A stretch of 64,000 nt of DNA, from positions 1,935,218-1,999,217 of the forward strand of contig NC_052126.1 in the NCBI RefSeq assembly GCF_012273895.1. Direction: 5' to 3'. Position 1 is the stretch's first letter. Every line of letters begins with the position of its first letter. Shown piece after piece: positions 46,827 through 59,078 of this stretch. The DNA is from Zerene cesonia. Its lineage: Eukaryota; Arthropoda; Insecta; Lepidoptera; Pieridae. The notes beneath the pieces were generated by a model. It ran no database searches. It worked only from the letters and a program-made list of their open reading frames with translations, and had not been told where the DNA came from. The position numbers were made by a program, and so were the translations under genes.

Positions 46827-46880
46827 GGGCGGAGTCGACGCTCCTTTGTTTAAATACCCTTCTGGTCTTTTGTTGCAGTG
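46827..46880 (+). promoter_or_regulatory. Candidate plus-strand core promoter
   Basis: GGGCGG (46827-46832), TATA-like TTTAAATA (46849-46856) and an initiator-like TTGCAGTG with its A at 46877, 28 bases after the start of the TATA-like box, the normal spacing. It points away from Mctp exon 1, 1.3 kb off. No downstream plus-strand ORF was found, so any product would be noncoding. Confidence 0.25.
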
Positions 46881-48534
46881 TTATTTGAAAGTGTTTAGTA
46901 GGGAACAATGAAGAAACTGTGAGGCCTTGTTACCTGGAGCGAGATACTAACGGCAATTGAATAAGGATTACTAATTACAGAGATTTGAAAATGTTTCACG
47001 TTTTTCGGTCTTAACTTGAGTGTTTCAAACGAATCAAGCAGCGCTGAAGTTTATTTGTTTTAAATGTTTGTTTCTCACGGGCATGTAAGAGATAAGTATA
47101 AAATAAGCTTCTGATATATTTAGGGCATGTATATTTTGATTGTACGACGGTGATTTTTTTAATAAAAAATAATTCTTGGAATTTTTTTTAATAAATATTT
47201 CTTTGCTAAAACATATTATTAACTGTATAATACACCAATTTAAATGATGTTTTATTGGACTAAGAAGGTAGGTTTTAGGTTAAAACTGCAACAATATTTT
47301 ACAGTAATTCTCATTTTGAATTATTCGATTTTACGGAGAAATACATTTAAATTTGGAACAGCTTATTTGGGTTACAGTCGTCGACGCTTTCCCCAGTTGC
47401 CAGTATCGATTCTAAACTACCGGAAATTCGACAACGCTGTAGTTTCCAAATTTAAATCGAGATTTTTGATATAGTAAATGCTTACTTATATAATTCGTGT
47501 AACATAACATATAAACTTTGCTGAGTTTAATCTACTGTATATTTTGAATGCGTAAGTTTAAGTACGTTTTGATGAAATAATAAATAGTTTTATTTACATT
47601 TTTGTAAACACTTTTAACTGATCAAATTTATTCAATATTTTAAATTTGTCCATTATAATTGTCAATGAAATTTTGCCAAAAAACAAGGCACATTTTACGG
47701 ATACAGTCCTGAACGAATTACTTTTGAATCCTTGCCAAAATGGTCAAGGACAAGCCATTCACTTATACTACTAATATTATTTGGTTTATTTATATATACG
47801 ACAAACATGAACGAAAATATCATAATAAACAGTATGATTTAAGGTCATTGTATCCAAATAAATTTAAAATGTAAACTTCTCTATACCTAAATACGTAAAT
47901 ACGACTGGTCGGATTTACCCCAATAATTTGAACAATAATTGAATACATATTAAAATTTGGAGTAAATAAGTCACTAAACCGTTTTTGTTTCAATTTTAAA
48001 AAATCGCAGTTTAAAAATTAGCACAATTCTTAATACACGTCGTTTTACTCATGACTGTACTGACTGTATCTAGTTTAAATTAATCAATATTGTATATGCC
48101 GCCATTAAAATATATATGCCGTTGTTATTTGGTAAAGCAGTAGTTTTCTAACGACAAAGAATTATTAAAATTGCAAAATTCGGCTAGTCGTTTTTGAGTT
48201 GAATCGCAACAGACAAACAGACTTAAATCAAATCTGTCCCGTGTAAAATTAGTTAAGAATAAAACATCTTTTAGCACACTAGATAAATAGACTAGTTTCT
48301 AGCTCACACTGAAGAAAACTTCTACATAGGGAGAAGAAGGGGTCTCTTTCTTTATTGTCATCAAGTATTCTGCTACCGTTGTAAGTTCTAAAACTCAGAC
48401 AAACACCTATTAACTATGAACTTTGTCTTCACAATTTGTGCAGCGTAATAGTTATTGCTAATGCGCCTGGATTATGTTGCGACGCTAACAAGAATTTAAG
48501 ACGTTAATATCATTTTAAGTTCTCTTTGTTTTTT

Positions 48535-48660
48535 AACTGACTTCTGAAAAAAGAGGTTATCAATTCGACAGATTATTTTAACTTAACTGGGTGAAACGAT
48601 TTTTATGATTCTTTTTTTATTACATGTGTCTAATTTTGTCAATTTGGAGAAAGTTTTTTG
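48535..48660 (+). repeat. Dispersed 'actgacttc..aaagaggtt' repeat fragment
   Basis: AACTGACTTCTGAAAAAAGA, GGTTATCAATTCGACAG, TGGGTGAAACGATTTTTATG; a diverged copy of the 53285-53450 unit. Confidence 0.5.
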
Positions 48661-49099
48661 TTTTTAATATATATTAAATGTTTGATTATTTTAATTTAAA
48701 TTAAAACAATCTTAACAGCTTATATCAATATTAATAATCGATTTAGTTAGATTAGATTCGATTTAGTTTTGTAAATTGTCAGTCATTTTCGTTATTTTAG
48801 ATGCTAGTTTGTTGGATTATTTATAATATTATTGTGGTATGGGTAATTAATTAAATTAAAACTATTTAAAACACTAGGTGCAGCGTGAATGGGCCAAGCC
48901 CATTCTGAGAATAACCACTCCTTTATATACCTAACTCGGTGGCAGGGACAGGGGTGCAAAGGGACGTATAAAGTTAAAACAGAATACTTCATATTGTTCT
49001 ATATCAAATAGCTTCTTTAAGCTTCTTTAAGCGTTCTTAATTTTTATGGGTGCCGTGGTGGATTAATTTTATGTAACGCAAGGCACGGGTAAGCTTGTA

Positions 49100-49268
49100 C
49101 ATTTTTATCCCAGGGACATACCCTGTGTATGCTTAAATCTTTAAAACTACTCAACGAATTTTGATGGGATTATTTTTTTTTAGATAGAGTGATTCAAGAG
49201 GAAGTTTGTGTCTAATAACATCTATTAAACTTCTCCGAAACGCGTGCGAAGCCGCGGGTAAAAGCTAG
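49100..49268 (+). repeat. Dispersed repeat ending GCGAAGCCGCGGGTAAAAGC
   Basis: TTTTATCCCAGGGACATACC, ACTACTCAACGAATTTTGAT, CGCGTGCGAAGCCGCGGGTA, AAAGCTAGT. An inverted copy of the same unit is at 55427-55580. Confidence 0.6.
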
Positions 49269-50536
49269 TAGCTAGTAATTGTGAAATAATTTTTGAAATC
49301 GGTCCAGCACTTTTTGCGTGAAAACAATACAAGCAAAAAAATTACAGAAAAAAAGAACTGTTTTCTCTTTATAATATTAGTGTACATTAACATATGTTAT
49401 TATACATAAAAACATTACGGATAACGTATTTTTAAAAACTAGAAGACTATCTGTATTCAATATTTACCCTTTATTGCCCTTTCTTAAAGTTATATTTACT
49501 ATTCACGGAAAATAGTAAGGAACGTGAAATTTCATAAAATAAACCAAATTTTGTATCAAATACCCAAGCATGTCCGAGATAGAATAAATTGAAATGTAGC
49601 TTTGAGGTTTTGGCGGTCTTTCTTCAATTCCTTACCGTTTGAGAGGAAAAACTTTCTTCGCATATAAAATTTATTTAAAATCGTCTTAATGGTCTTAGTT
49701 CAAATACTTGCCAGTAAATTTTTAGTGATACTTTTAAATAAATCACTTCTACTGTTATAAGGTCATAATCTTCTTAAAAAAACATTATGAAATTTGTTGA
49801 ATTAAAAATAAAATAATTTTGTTATAATAGACCATTACTTATTCATTACACGATTCACTTATTTTCAAACGACTTAGGAACATTTTAAACTCACAGATAG
49901 TAAAATAACACAACAAAGAACCGATATTGTATCTGTATTCTCTAATTTATAAAAGACAGCTTCGAAGTTGCCATGTGTAACAAAGACTTTGAGCAGGCTT
50001 AGGCATTGAAGGGTAGACCTTGATTGAAGTGTCTTTGAGTGAACACATATCGAGATAAAACACATGTGAGTAGGCACGAAAGGTGAAATGTTTTTGTTGT
50101 GTCTTTCATATATATTTTTGTAAGAATTGACAACTAAAATACAGATACAGAAATGAGGATTTAAAGAAAATGTTTTATACACCTTATTAAATGAATCGAG
50201 GTTATAAATATATTTTTACTAGCTCTGTCTCCTAGATTTACCTGCGGACAAAACCACATACAAGTATTAATATGGATTTAACCAACGATTTTATTCATTG
50301 TTTTAGATCTAAAAGATAGATAAACCTTTAAAAATCTCATTGACATTTAATTAATATTAACTATTTAAAATTTACAAAAACTTAATGTTTTTATTACGTA
50401 TATTTATCATTTGCCTTGCCTAGTGCAACTAGGATTAAAACACTTTTAGAATTTAGACACTTTATCTCAGCTTTCTGCTTAAAATTAATATAGGATTATG
50501 GCAATAAGCTCGGCTAGTATATGCAACCGCAAGAAG

Positions 50537-50884
50537 TTTTTTTTTTTTTTATGTCACAGTCGGCAATGGAGCTGGTGGGACGCCTGATGATAAGCGCTAC
50601 CACCGCCCATAACCATTTGCAGAGGCGTAAAGTCGATTACAGACCTTACGCCTCTACAAATGGATTGCCGACTTTAAATTGGGAAGGGATTAAGAAAGGA
50701 TTGGCGAGAGGAATAAAGGAAAGGACTGGGAAGGGGAAGGAAAAGGATATGGGCCTCCGGCTCCCCCACTCACCGAACGAAACAGCAGCAGAATGCTATT
50801 TCACGCCGGTCTTCTGTGGGGGTGTGGTACTTCCCCGGTGCGAGCTGGCCCAATTCGTGCCGAAGCGTGCTCGACTACCACATA
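50537..50884 (-). mobile_element. Near full-length SINE (minus orientation)
   Basis: A T14 run at 50537-50550 (poly-A on the minus strand), ATGTCACAGTCGGCAATGGA, GCTGGTGGGACGCCTGATGA, CTCCCCCACTCACCGAACGA and finally GTGCCGAAGCGTGCTCGAC. It is the longest member of the family in the window. The 133-codon open frame that crosses it has no protein character. Confidence 0.75.
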
Positions 50885-52993
50885 CAAAAGATGTTAAATA
50901 TGATTTCACTGTATCTTCATAAACGGAATCTAAGACGTGAATTGATGATGATAGAAGCAAAATGTTATCACCATTTTCATCCTCACAATCTTTGATCGAT
51001 TCTTTTGATTACAGTATTCTTTATTCAAAATATTATATATACTAATGAAGCAACATTTATCAATTTTTGTCTTATTTTATTTATCCGCAAAATTGGTACA
51101 TTCCTTTACTGACAAATAACCTATAAACCAAATCAGAAGTGAATGAACTAATTCTGTTAACCTAATGTCCAATAAGGGCTGTCTTCAATAAATTTTCATA
51201 CACAGGACACAATCGCGGCGCTTAATAAAATAAATCTATTACAGATATAATACGATCATGTGTCACAATAAACAATTCTAAGTAACCACCAAATAGTCTC
51301 GTATAATTACACAATTCTATTACAGAGGCATCAATCCCTCAACGTTCGCGACTTCATACGAGGTTAATACCCTAGAGAGCCATCTATTTAACCCATTTCA
51401 TTTGTTGATTTTACATTGTATTTCTAAAACCATCGCGTGTTTAAAAGGAAACCCGTTTTATAACCGATTATCGATTGTGTGTCTGTTGAAGGTACTGGTT
51501 TTTTTGTTTATTTGAATAAAAAACAATTTTATAGTTATTTGGATAGCTTAAAAAGGTTAGAAAGTTAAATGCCTAAATTTAAAGATATATTGAAGACAAA
51601 TACACAATAATGAACATACTCTCTAGCTCTTTTGCTTTATCTGCCAAACAAAAATAAGCAATCAGATCCACCAACTAATCTCTGAAATGAAGGGTATCGT
51701 CACCGTCGCTTCAATAAACATTTAGAGTAATATTGAACCCTTAGAATAATATTCACCTTTAACAGCTTCAGCCATATTCAAATTTTTTCATTCAGAAAGA
51801 TACCATTAAAACACATAGAGTACTTGAAATAATCATCATTGATAATTCAACATTTTTTCTTAAATGTTTCGCCATTACATAGATAAGTTAGTGACTGTAC
51901 ATACACCTTTTAAAATTCTCATAGGCATTGCAGATCGTCGACTATCAGATAAACAGAAACTTCGGTTGCTCGCTCTAGCATAAAAAACCTGTATGTAATT
52001 CAACTCGCACTTGAAATCTTTTCGAGTCACCTAGATACTCAATAAATCATAAAATTGATTAACAAAAGAGAATAGACTCCTTAAATAATTAAATGACAAC
52101 AGTTTTCAAATTACATCGCGCTCCACTGAATATGCACTCGGATCAGAATGAAGCCTGGGTTTAAATTGAAATAAATTGTTTACAAAGCCACTTTCAATGT
52201 TGAATATACTCACACTCCACAGATACTTAATTTTGTATTTTGTTTTTCGAATTACCTTGTATTCAGAAACAATTGCTGCTTCTCGAAAGAGGGTTGCAAA
52301 ATGAATTTTTCGGTTTTCAAATACTCTTCTTTTTTAAATGCCTTCCTTGATATTATATGTAAACTTAATTAAATGTGAAGTATAATATAGTGTCTTTATA
52401 TACTCTGGGTTCAATATTAAACTCTGATCTGTTATTTGTTGATTAAAGATGATGTTTTCGAATGCATGGTAGTTTTCTATTTCTTTAGTTCTTACAGATT
52501 TAATAAGAAAGAAAAGAAAACTATAAATCATTATTTGTAGATTTGAAAATAAGATCTCATAGATTGAACTACCAGATATACAAAAAATATATATCTCTCT
52601 TTATTTCTTTTTCTTTTCTTTTTTATAAGTAAACCGCGAAAATAAAATTACACAAAAACAAGAAACATTTTTGTATGGTATAAATGACTATAAGTTGAAG
52701 CATTACTTCGCTCTATTTTAAATCGGACTGTTGAGTCACTGCTTTTAAAACATTGCGAAAACCTTTGGATGTTTTTTTTGGAAATTACAGTTCGTTCAAA
52801 TAAATAACTATTTCGCCCCTTTTAATTAATGTTAATAATCAACATTTTAATCTCTCTTGTGTCTTTCTAACTATGTTCCTGACCCGGATCCTTTAAAAAA
52901 AAATTTAAAAGGTCATTATAAATTAATTGTTGATAATGTGCACAGGTTTCGCACTAACTTACCTACCGTATACACCTGACATTGAAATAAAAA

Positions 52994-53170
52994 TCCTGCT
53001 AATATTATAAATGCGAAAGTTTGTAAGGATGTGTGTGTGTTTGTTGCTCTTTCACGCAAAAGATACTGAACCGATTGAGCTGGACATGGAATAACATATA
53101 GGCAACTTTTTATCCCGATATTCCTACGGGATACGGACATGTGCGGGTGAAACCGCGGGGCGCAGCGAGT
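52994..53170 (+). repeat. Dispersed 'cctactaatattataa' repeat, near full length
   Basis: CTGCTAATATTATAAATGCG, AAAGTTTGTAAGGATGTGTG, ATATTCCTACGGGATACGGA, GTGAAACCGCGGGGCGCAGC. An internal deletion has removed the 'AATGAAATTTGGTACG' part. Confidence 0.7.
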
Positions 53171-53284
53171 GTGTTAATAAATTCCACAATATATACCAAA
53201 CTCTATACATTTTAGCATAGAGTTAACTTGATCTTTAATAGCAAATGAAGTATTTTTGTCGTGTCTATAAAGAGCACCCTATTT

Positions 53285-53450
53285 TAAACAGACTTCAAAA
53301 GGAGGTTCTCTGTGATAGTGTTTTATTTGTATTTGTTGCCTCAGAACTTTCGATTGAGTTAATCGATTTTGATGGTTTTTTATCTTTTGAAAACCTTCCG
53401 TGTTGCTTATTTCTAATCGAATTTGTCTTGTTTCAAATGGCATAAATTAG
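53285..53450 (+). repeat. Dispersed 'gacttcaaaaggaggttctc' repeat
   Basis: GACTTCAAAAGGAGGTTCTC, CCTCAGAACTTTCGATTGAG, TTAATCGATTTTGATGG; a common lepidopteran repeat end. The small open frame across it is incidental. Confidence 0.55.
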
Positions 53451-53943
53451 CTCAACGACAATGACAACTTGAATATTATGATTATCAGCGGTTTATGGTC
53501 TCTAAATTAAATTCTTTTCAGTCCAATGTTTTGTAAGCCGCGTTGATAAGTGTTCATTTATCATATATCCTGTCACGAAGGTCGAATATTTCTAAACTAT
53601 ACAAAAGCCAAACGTACAATCAATGTAATAATTTTCAATCCCAGATACGAGATCCTAAACAAAACGTAGACAGCTAATGAAAAATACTTTGTGTACACCA
53701 TAAATTAAAACAAATATGAAGCGAACAATAGATAACTTTAAACATACAGTGGGGGGTTCTATCGCTATAAGCGATCTCTCCCACCCAACCCGGAAAAGAA
53801 GAGAAAAATTAATGTGTTGGTACAGTGCATTAATTTATGTAACAGTTAACTTATAACAAATAATAAAATACTTATCTTACAGTATACTTATATAAATTTT
53901 ATACCCACTAAAATTTTAGTCTTTTTCTAATAACAAATTCTTT

Positions 53944-54198
53944 AGAAATTAAAAACTTTTCAACGGATTTTAAACGCGATTTATTCATTATATTATTAAC
54001 CCGACGTTTCGAACACTTTACAGCGAGCGTGGTCACGGGGAGACTGTGACTGAGATGTCTCCCCGTGACCACGCTCGCTGTAAAGTGTTCGAAACGTCGG
54101 GTTAATAATATAATGAATAAATCGCGTTTAAAATCCGTTGAAAAGTTTTTAATTTCTAAATGTATAATACTCGCGTGAAACCAAACACAAGAAGATAC
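53944..54198 (+). mobile_element. Foldback element, copy 3 (perfect 101-bp arms)
   Basis: Left arm 53944-54044 and right arm 54057-54157 are exact reverse complements around a 12-nt loop (TGTGACTGAGAT). A unique extension, TGTATAATACTCGCGTGAAA CCAAACACAAGAAGATAC, lies on the right only. A 13-bp direct repeat, TAACAAATTCTTT, flanks it (53931-53943 and 54199-54211), a long target duplication more typical of target-primed insertion than of cut-and-paste elements. Confidence 0.8.
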
Positions 54199-54289
54199 TA
54201 ACAAATTCTTTGCTTTAATATTTATTCGATCTTTATTTATCTATTCTGAACTGGTTTAAATAACCATATTTTGTTCCTTTCAATACACG

Positions 54290-54600
54290 CGTATCTGATA
54301 CGCGTAGCGCCCAACCGAGCACGGCCCTTCCGGCCCCCTCCATTCATGCGACAGCCCAAGCCCAAGTTCGTGGTCCCCGTCATGGGGGGACGCCCTTGAG
54401 CGTGTCACTACCAGAGTCAACCCCAAATTGACCCACGCGTCCGTGCTAAGATGTAGTAGATATTTTCGCTGACATCGAGAATCACCATAAAAAAGCTGAT
54501 ACACGTTATTCTATGCTTCTTAGAGGTTCATACATGTCGGCTGTCAGCACTGACGGTCAGCGCACCGCCAGCCACCAATATTAGGTGCGTAAAACTTCAA
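54290..54600. other. GC-rich patch of unknown nature
   Basis: Around 54290-54450 the base composition switches to GC-rich, with ACGCGTATCTGATACGCGT (an inverted repeat), CGGCCCTTCCGGCCCCCTCC and GTCATGGGGGGACGCCC. A second patch at 54538-54585 contains GTCGGCTGTCAGCACTGACG. The open frame on the minus strand shows no known protein features. It may be a repeat or a CpG-rich regulatory patch. Confidence 0.35.
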
Positions 54601-55426
54601 AAATAACCAAATTATATTTACGTTAGTACTTTTAACGTTTCAATTCATAAACGCAGAATGACCATTACTTCTTACGTATCATATTAATACACACGCATGA
54701 CTTGACATTTCAAAATTAAACAATACATATTAAATCGACTAAAGTCAATATTGGATTGCGATCGCGCGTACACTGTTTGATTTATATTTTGAATATAACT
54801 TGTGAGTGGACGTATGAAGTGTTTATTAATTCGATCGTATTGTTATACCTGTGAATCGAGTTAAATCGAAATATATAATATTGTTCGATTTAACCCGATC
54901 AACATATTATTTATTTAGTCTATTATTGAATATATTATAATAGGCATAAATTGTTAGCTTATCTAAATTAAGTATTTCATGATACACACAAAAACTTTAT
55001 TTAACTCAAAAACAACTCCAAAGAATTGTAATGTTCGTTTATTATCATAAAGCTAGATCGTTGCTGACTAAAAACCGATCATATTATAAATGCGTATATC
55101 TGTCTGTCTCTTCTTCTCACCTAAACGATTGAAACGATATGGATACAATTTTATATAGAGACAGTTAGAAGTATTTAGTTTTAAAATTCTGATACTTACA
55201 CATAATATAGGTGTACATAAAGGTGAATGACCTTAAAAACGTCAACCTAATTTTCTCTAAATTCAACCCTAATTTGTAACATTCGAATACCAAGAAAATA
55301 TAAATGAGTTAAAATTAAAACGCTTTTCAGATCGTTGGGGCATTTCTTAAGATGTTTTGTATTATGCTTTACATGTAACTGCGAACTTTTTATAAATGCT
55401 TATGTTACTTTGTGTTTTTTCAATAA

Positions 55427-55580
55427 CTAGCTTTTGCCCGTGGCTTCGCACGCGTTAAATTCGCGGAGTTTAAAGGGTGTTGTTACATATAAACCTCTCT
55501 CTTAAATCACTGTATCTGTTAAAAAAAACCCCATGAAAATACGTTGCGTTGGTTCAAAGATAAGCATAGATAGATATAGA
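55427..55580 (-). repeat. Dispersed repeat, inverted copy of the 49100 unit
   Basis: ACTAGCTTTTGCCCGTGGCT, TCGCACGCGTTAAATTCGCG, AACCTCTCTCTTAAATCAC. Confidence 0.6.
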
Positions 55581-55664
55581 TATAAAAATTGTTTTATACC
55601 AAGTAGTGAAGATTGAGTAAAAAGATATTATTGAATTCAAACAGACTTAGCATATAAACAAAAT

Positions 55665-55875
55665 ATTTAACGCGTATTCCGCCCGGGGCTTCGATCGCGC
55701 GGTCAAAGGAAATTCTCTTGGGAGATGTTTGGGGGAAAAGGACCGAGAAGGAAAATTCTTGGACCTTCTAATTATCTCCAGCCACAAAATCATACCATAA
55801 AATCGATCTGTTGCGACGTGAACACGACGAACAAACAAACAAATAAATAAACACACACTCTCGCATTTACACTAT
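55665..55875 (-). repeat. Dispersed SINE-like repeat fragment
   Basis: TTCCGCCCGGGGCTTCGATC, GATCTGTTGCGACGTGAACA, CGAACAAACAAACAAATAAA and CTCTCGCATTTACACTAT. A diverged relative lies at 32950-33060 (GATCTGTTGTGACGTGAAGA). Confidence 0.55.
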
Positions 55876-57047
55876 AGGTAATAACTAGGAAGGATATAAA
55901 AATTTATGCATTGATACTCAGGAATAACTTACTAAGACGAGTGAAGATGAATGACTCGTTTGTTAGAATTATTCTTCAGCTAGTCATGTGGAAAATGTGT
56001 AATGAAGTGTAATGAAGAAACTACTAGAAATAAGCAGCTGTTAAATATAAAAGAAACACCACTGGATATAGTATGTATTTGTTTATCTAGCATAATATTA
56101 TCATGTTATAGTTGTTAATATTGCAGAAACAATAAAAATATACATCACTAATAATTCAAAACAATTTATATCCGTGCGAGCAATACGCGTAGACAACAGA
56201 AATAAATTTCTCAAACTTTATTGTTCCGTAACTGCTTACAGTAACGAAGACGGAGAGTCTAGATAAAATAAAAACTATTTTTTTTTCTTTACGCGTAAAG
56301 GGCCTTGTAATGTGGTAAAAGGAGCGTGTTTGATAATGATAAATATTTTTATCCATAGTAGTAAGATTGTTTGAATGTTTTTCTTTTAGTTTGTTTCAAT
56401 TTCAATATGAATTTGTGTAAAACGCTTTTACAGATAAATGGAAATGTATATAGATTTTTGTTTTATACATAATAACTACATATAAGTTTTTAGTATTTAT
56501 ATACTTTTGAACGAAAACGCAAATAAATCACACATAACGCAAAATGAGCAATTCTTGTGAAATAAAATACCAATTTCTAAAAACGCAATTCAATGCATTT
56601 TCGTGATAAAACCTACGTTCCTACGCTTTCATAAAAAAATATCGAGACATCTTTTCAATAATTCAAATTATAAACGTTCAAACGAATGTATTATACAACT
56701 AAAAGATATGCCATGGAAATTTCATTAAAAAATATCACATTTTTTTACACTGTATGCACTGCATCCAATGTCAATAATTCAACAATCAACACTCGATCAT
56801 CTGTCAGATTTTAATTTAAAAAAAACGCGGTAAAAAAAATGGAATGCATCACACGACTTCCATACACTCCGTTGCGAGGCCGACTGATCACTGAAGGTAG
56901 GAAAGGGATAGCATTCCCACTGTTAGGATCAGCGCTCACTGGCTTAAGTTTTAAGTAGGAATTATTTCCTTTTGAAAATTAATTTCAAAGATGTTTAGAA
57001 ACTTAGAAATATTCAGTCGTGTGTGTAATTGGCAACAATTTTAATTG

Positions 57048-57425
57048 CGGTTTAAACTCATACAATAACATTTTTAATAGTTAGTCAATCTACTAAAATT
57101 CTCATATCTTCGAATTATTATTAATTGACATTTAAACGATGGCAATACCCGTTTCTTTAGAACATTATTAGATGTAAAAGCTGATGCACATATGAAGTTC
57201 ATTCATAATATAAGCTTGATTTTGGTCGTGGCTTTGCTCATGCGTTTTAAATTTATACAATAACATTTTGCTAGTTAGTTAATGTACCAAAATTCTTATA
57301 TCTTCAAATTATTATTATTTGTGCTTTAAACGATATGTGCCCTATGAAGTTAATAATATAGTTAGTCAATAATATAGTAGAATTAATAATATAGTCGTAG
57401 TTTTACTCACGCGGACAATCTCCTT
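57048..57425. repeat. Diverged local tandem duplication, period about 190 bp
   Basis: Unit 1 (57048-57240) and unit 2 (57241-57425) share in order ACAATAACATTTT, TAGTTAGT, AAAATTCT, ATATCTTC, AATTATTATTA, TTTAAACGAT, TATGAAGTT and finally a 'gtcgt..ttt.ctca.gcg' end. Both are AT-rich and noncoding. Confidence 0.55.
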
Positions 57426-58159
57426 TTTACATTATTAGCTTCCATGGCAATACAAATAATTAATAAGTGTTATTGTAATTTTACATAATACCCAAATTTT
57501 TTATCCTAAATAAGTAGTCTGAGATATTCGATATTTGTCTATTCATAGTCTATGAAAGATATAAATAGAAAGTACAGATAGTGGTAGGGTTACAATATAC
57601 ATTTATAAAGATCAACTTAAGGAGAAATATTGGTGGTCGTTTAACAGTATTACGCCGGTAAACGTCAACCCTAATAGACGATGACATTTTGACATATTGG
57701 ACGTTTTAAAAGGCTTGTGCTTATTGCTAGACAGTTTGAAAACTAATTTGGGTTTTTGGTTTATATCTGTAGCCTGTACTGGTGCTAAAAGCTTAACGAT
57801 TTAATTTGATTTTTTGTTACATTTTCGGCGTATCTTACATACTAAAGAATATAAGGCAAATCTTTAAAATTTTAACATTAAACATTGTGACAAATAATTA
57901 AATAGATGCTAATAATCTAAAACATATTACTGGTGATGTTATTTAAACTGATTTTTCCCTCCATTTTCTAAGAATCAAGCCTCATATAACATGCTTATAC
58001 TTCTTCAGAATATTTCAGTAAAACGTGTGACAAACTAGGTAACAAATTTAATATAAGTGAGACCCTTTGTACCACTTTTCCCAACACATGTTACGGGTTA
58101 ATATTCACACATCTGTATGTCTAAAGGTCATAGAAATATACAAGTGCAACATAGCTTAT

Positions 58160-58369
58160 AGTAAAAGTGAAGTCCCGTGTCCCCTACTGGGGACAGATGA
58201 TATACATCTGTTTCACTGATCGAGTTTTTTTTATGAACAATTAGGTGATCAGCCTTCTGTGTCCTGCCAGACCGAGACATTTTTTTTTGTGCGTCCCCAC
58301 CGGTAATCGAACCCAGGACCCCTCGGTTCGGCTCTCGCGGTAACCACTGTACCAAAGAGGCGGTCGTAT
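58160..58369 (-). mobile_element. tRNA-derived SINE, near full length (minus orientation)
   Basis: On the minus strand the head has an A box (TTTGGTACAGTGGTTACCG) and a B box (GGTTCGATTACCGG). An A9 run, GTCTCGGTCTGGCAGGACAC and CAGAAGGCTGATCACC follow, ending GGACACGGGACTTCAC. A 9-bp direct repeat (ATAGCTTAT at 58151-58159 and 58370-58378) flanks it. It is the inverted counterpart of 19650-19841. Confidence 0.8.
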
Positions 58370-58496
58370 ATAGCTTATGGACACACATATTTATTATATT
58401 ATCTCGGTCCAAACTTTATAAATTTTACTTGTAACTAACTTTATAATCTACGTTTACACTTTAAAACTACAATCAATAAAATGATTTACACTAGTT

Positions 58497-58640
58497 GTAA
58501 CACGCGGCGTCACTCGCGTGGTACCCGGGTAAAAAATAGCCTATGTCTATACCAAATTTCTTATAGATATGATAAGCTGTTTTCGCGTGAAAGACTCACA
58601 AACATCCTTACATTCATCCATCCATAGAATTAATACTATA
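58497..58640 (-). repeat. Dispersed repeat fragment
   Basis: CACGCGGCGTCACTCGCGTG, TACCAAATTTCTTATAG, TTTTCGCGTGAAAGACTCAC; a diverged inverted relative of the 34494 unit. Confidence 0.5.
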
Positions 58641-58906
58641 ATATGTAGATTAATAATTTATTGATTGATTAATTTATTTATACTTACAGACTTAAGCGAT
58701 TATAATATTAGCATGATACAATATATTATTATTGGCGTTTGTCGACACCTAGACCCAATTCGATCAATATGTAATTACACATTTATTTTAATAGAGTTTA
58801 CATAGTGAATGAATATTCATATATTATGTAAATTTCATCCTATAAACCCTTCAAGTATCACAGCTTTGAGTTTGATGAGTTTTACACCAGTCGTCCAGTA
58901 TTAAAT

Positions 58907-59078
58907 CCTACTAATATTATAAATGCGAAAGTTTGTAAGGATGTGTGTGTTTGTTGCTCATTCACGCAAAAACTACTGAACCGATTGCAATGAAATTTGG
59001 AAACAACTTTTTTATATTATAACCGATATTCCTACGGCAAACGGACTTACGCGGGTGAAACCGCGGGACGCAGCGAGT
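58907..59078 (+). repeat. Dispersed 'cctactaatattataa' repeat
   Basis: CTACTAATATTATAAATGCG, CACGCAAAAACTACTGAACC, GATTGCAATGAAATTTGG, GGGTGAAACCGCGGGACGCA. It has lost the 'TACGTAGAT' middle. Confidence 0.7.

Noticed and set aside
50521..50922. 133-codon plus-strand open frame
   Set aside because: It lies within a SINE in antisense orientation, beginning in its poly-T run. No protein character.
53908..54204. 98-codon minus-strand open frame
   Set aside because: It is a read-through of the foldback element; the same peptide appears in both directions because of the palindrome.
54280..54504. 74-codon minus-strand open frame with Gly/Arg-rich sequence
   Set aside because: Explained by local GC richness. 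No domain, acceptor or partner exon. Kept only as an unexplained patch.
58128..58412. 94-codon minus-strand open frame
   Set aside because: It is the body of the tRNA-derived SINE at 58160-58369.
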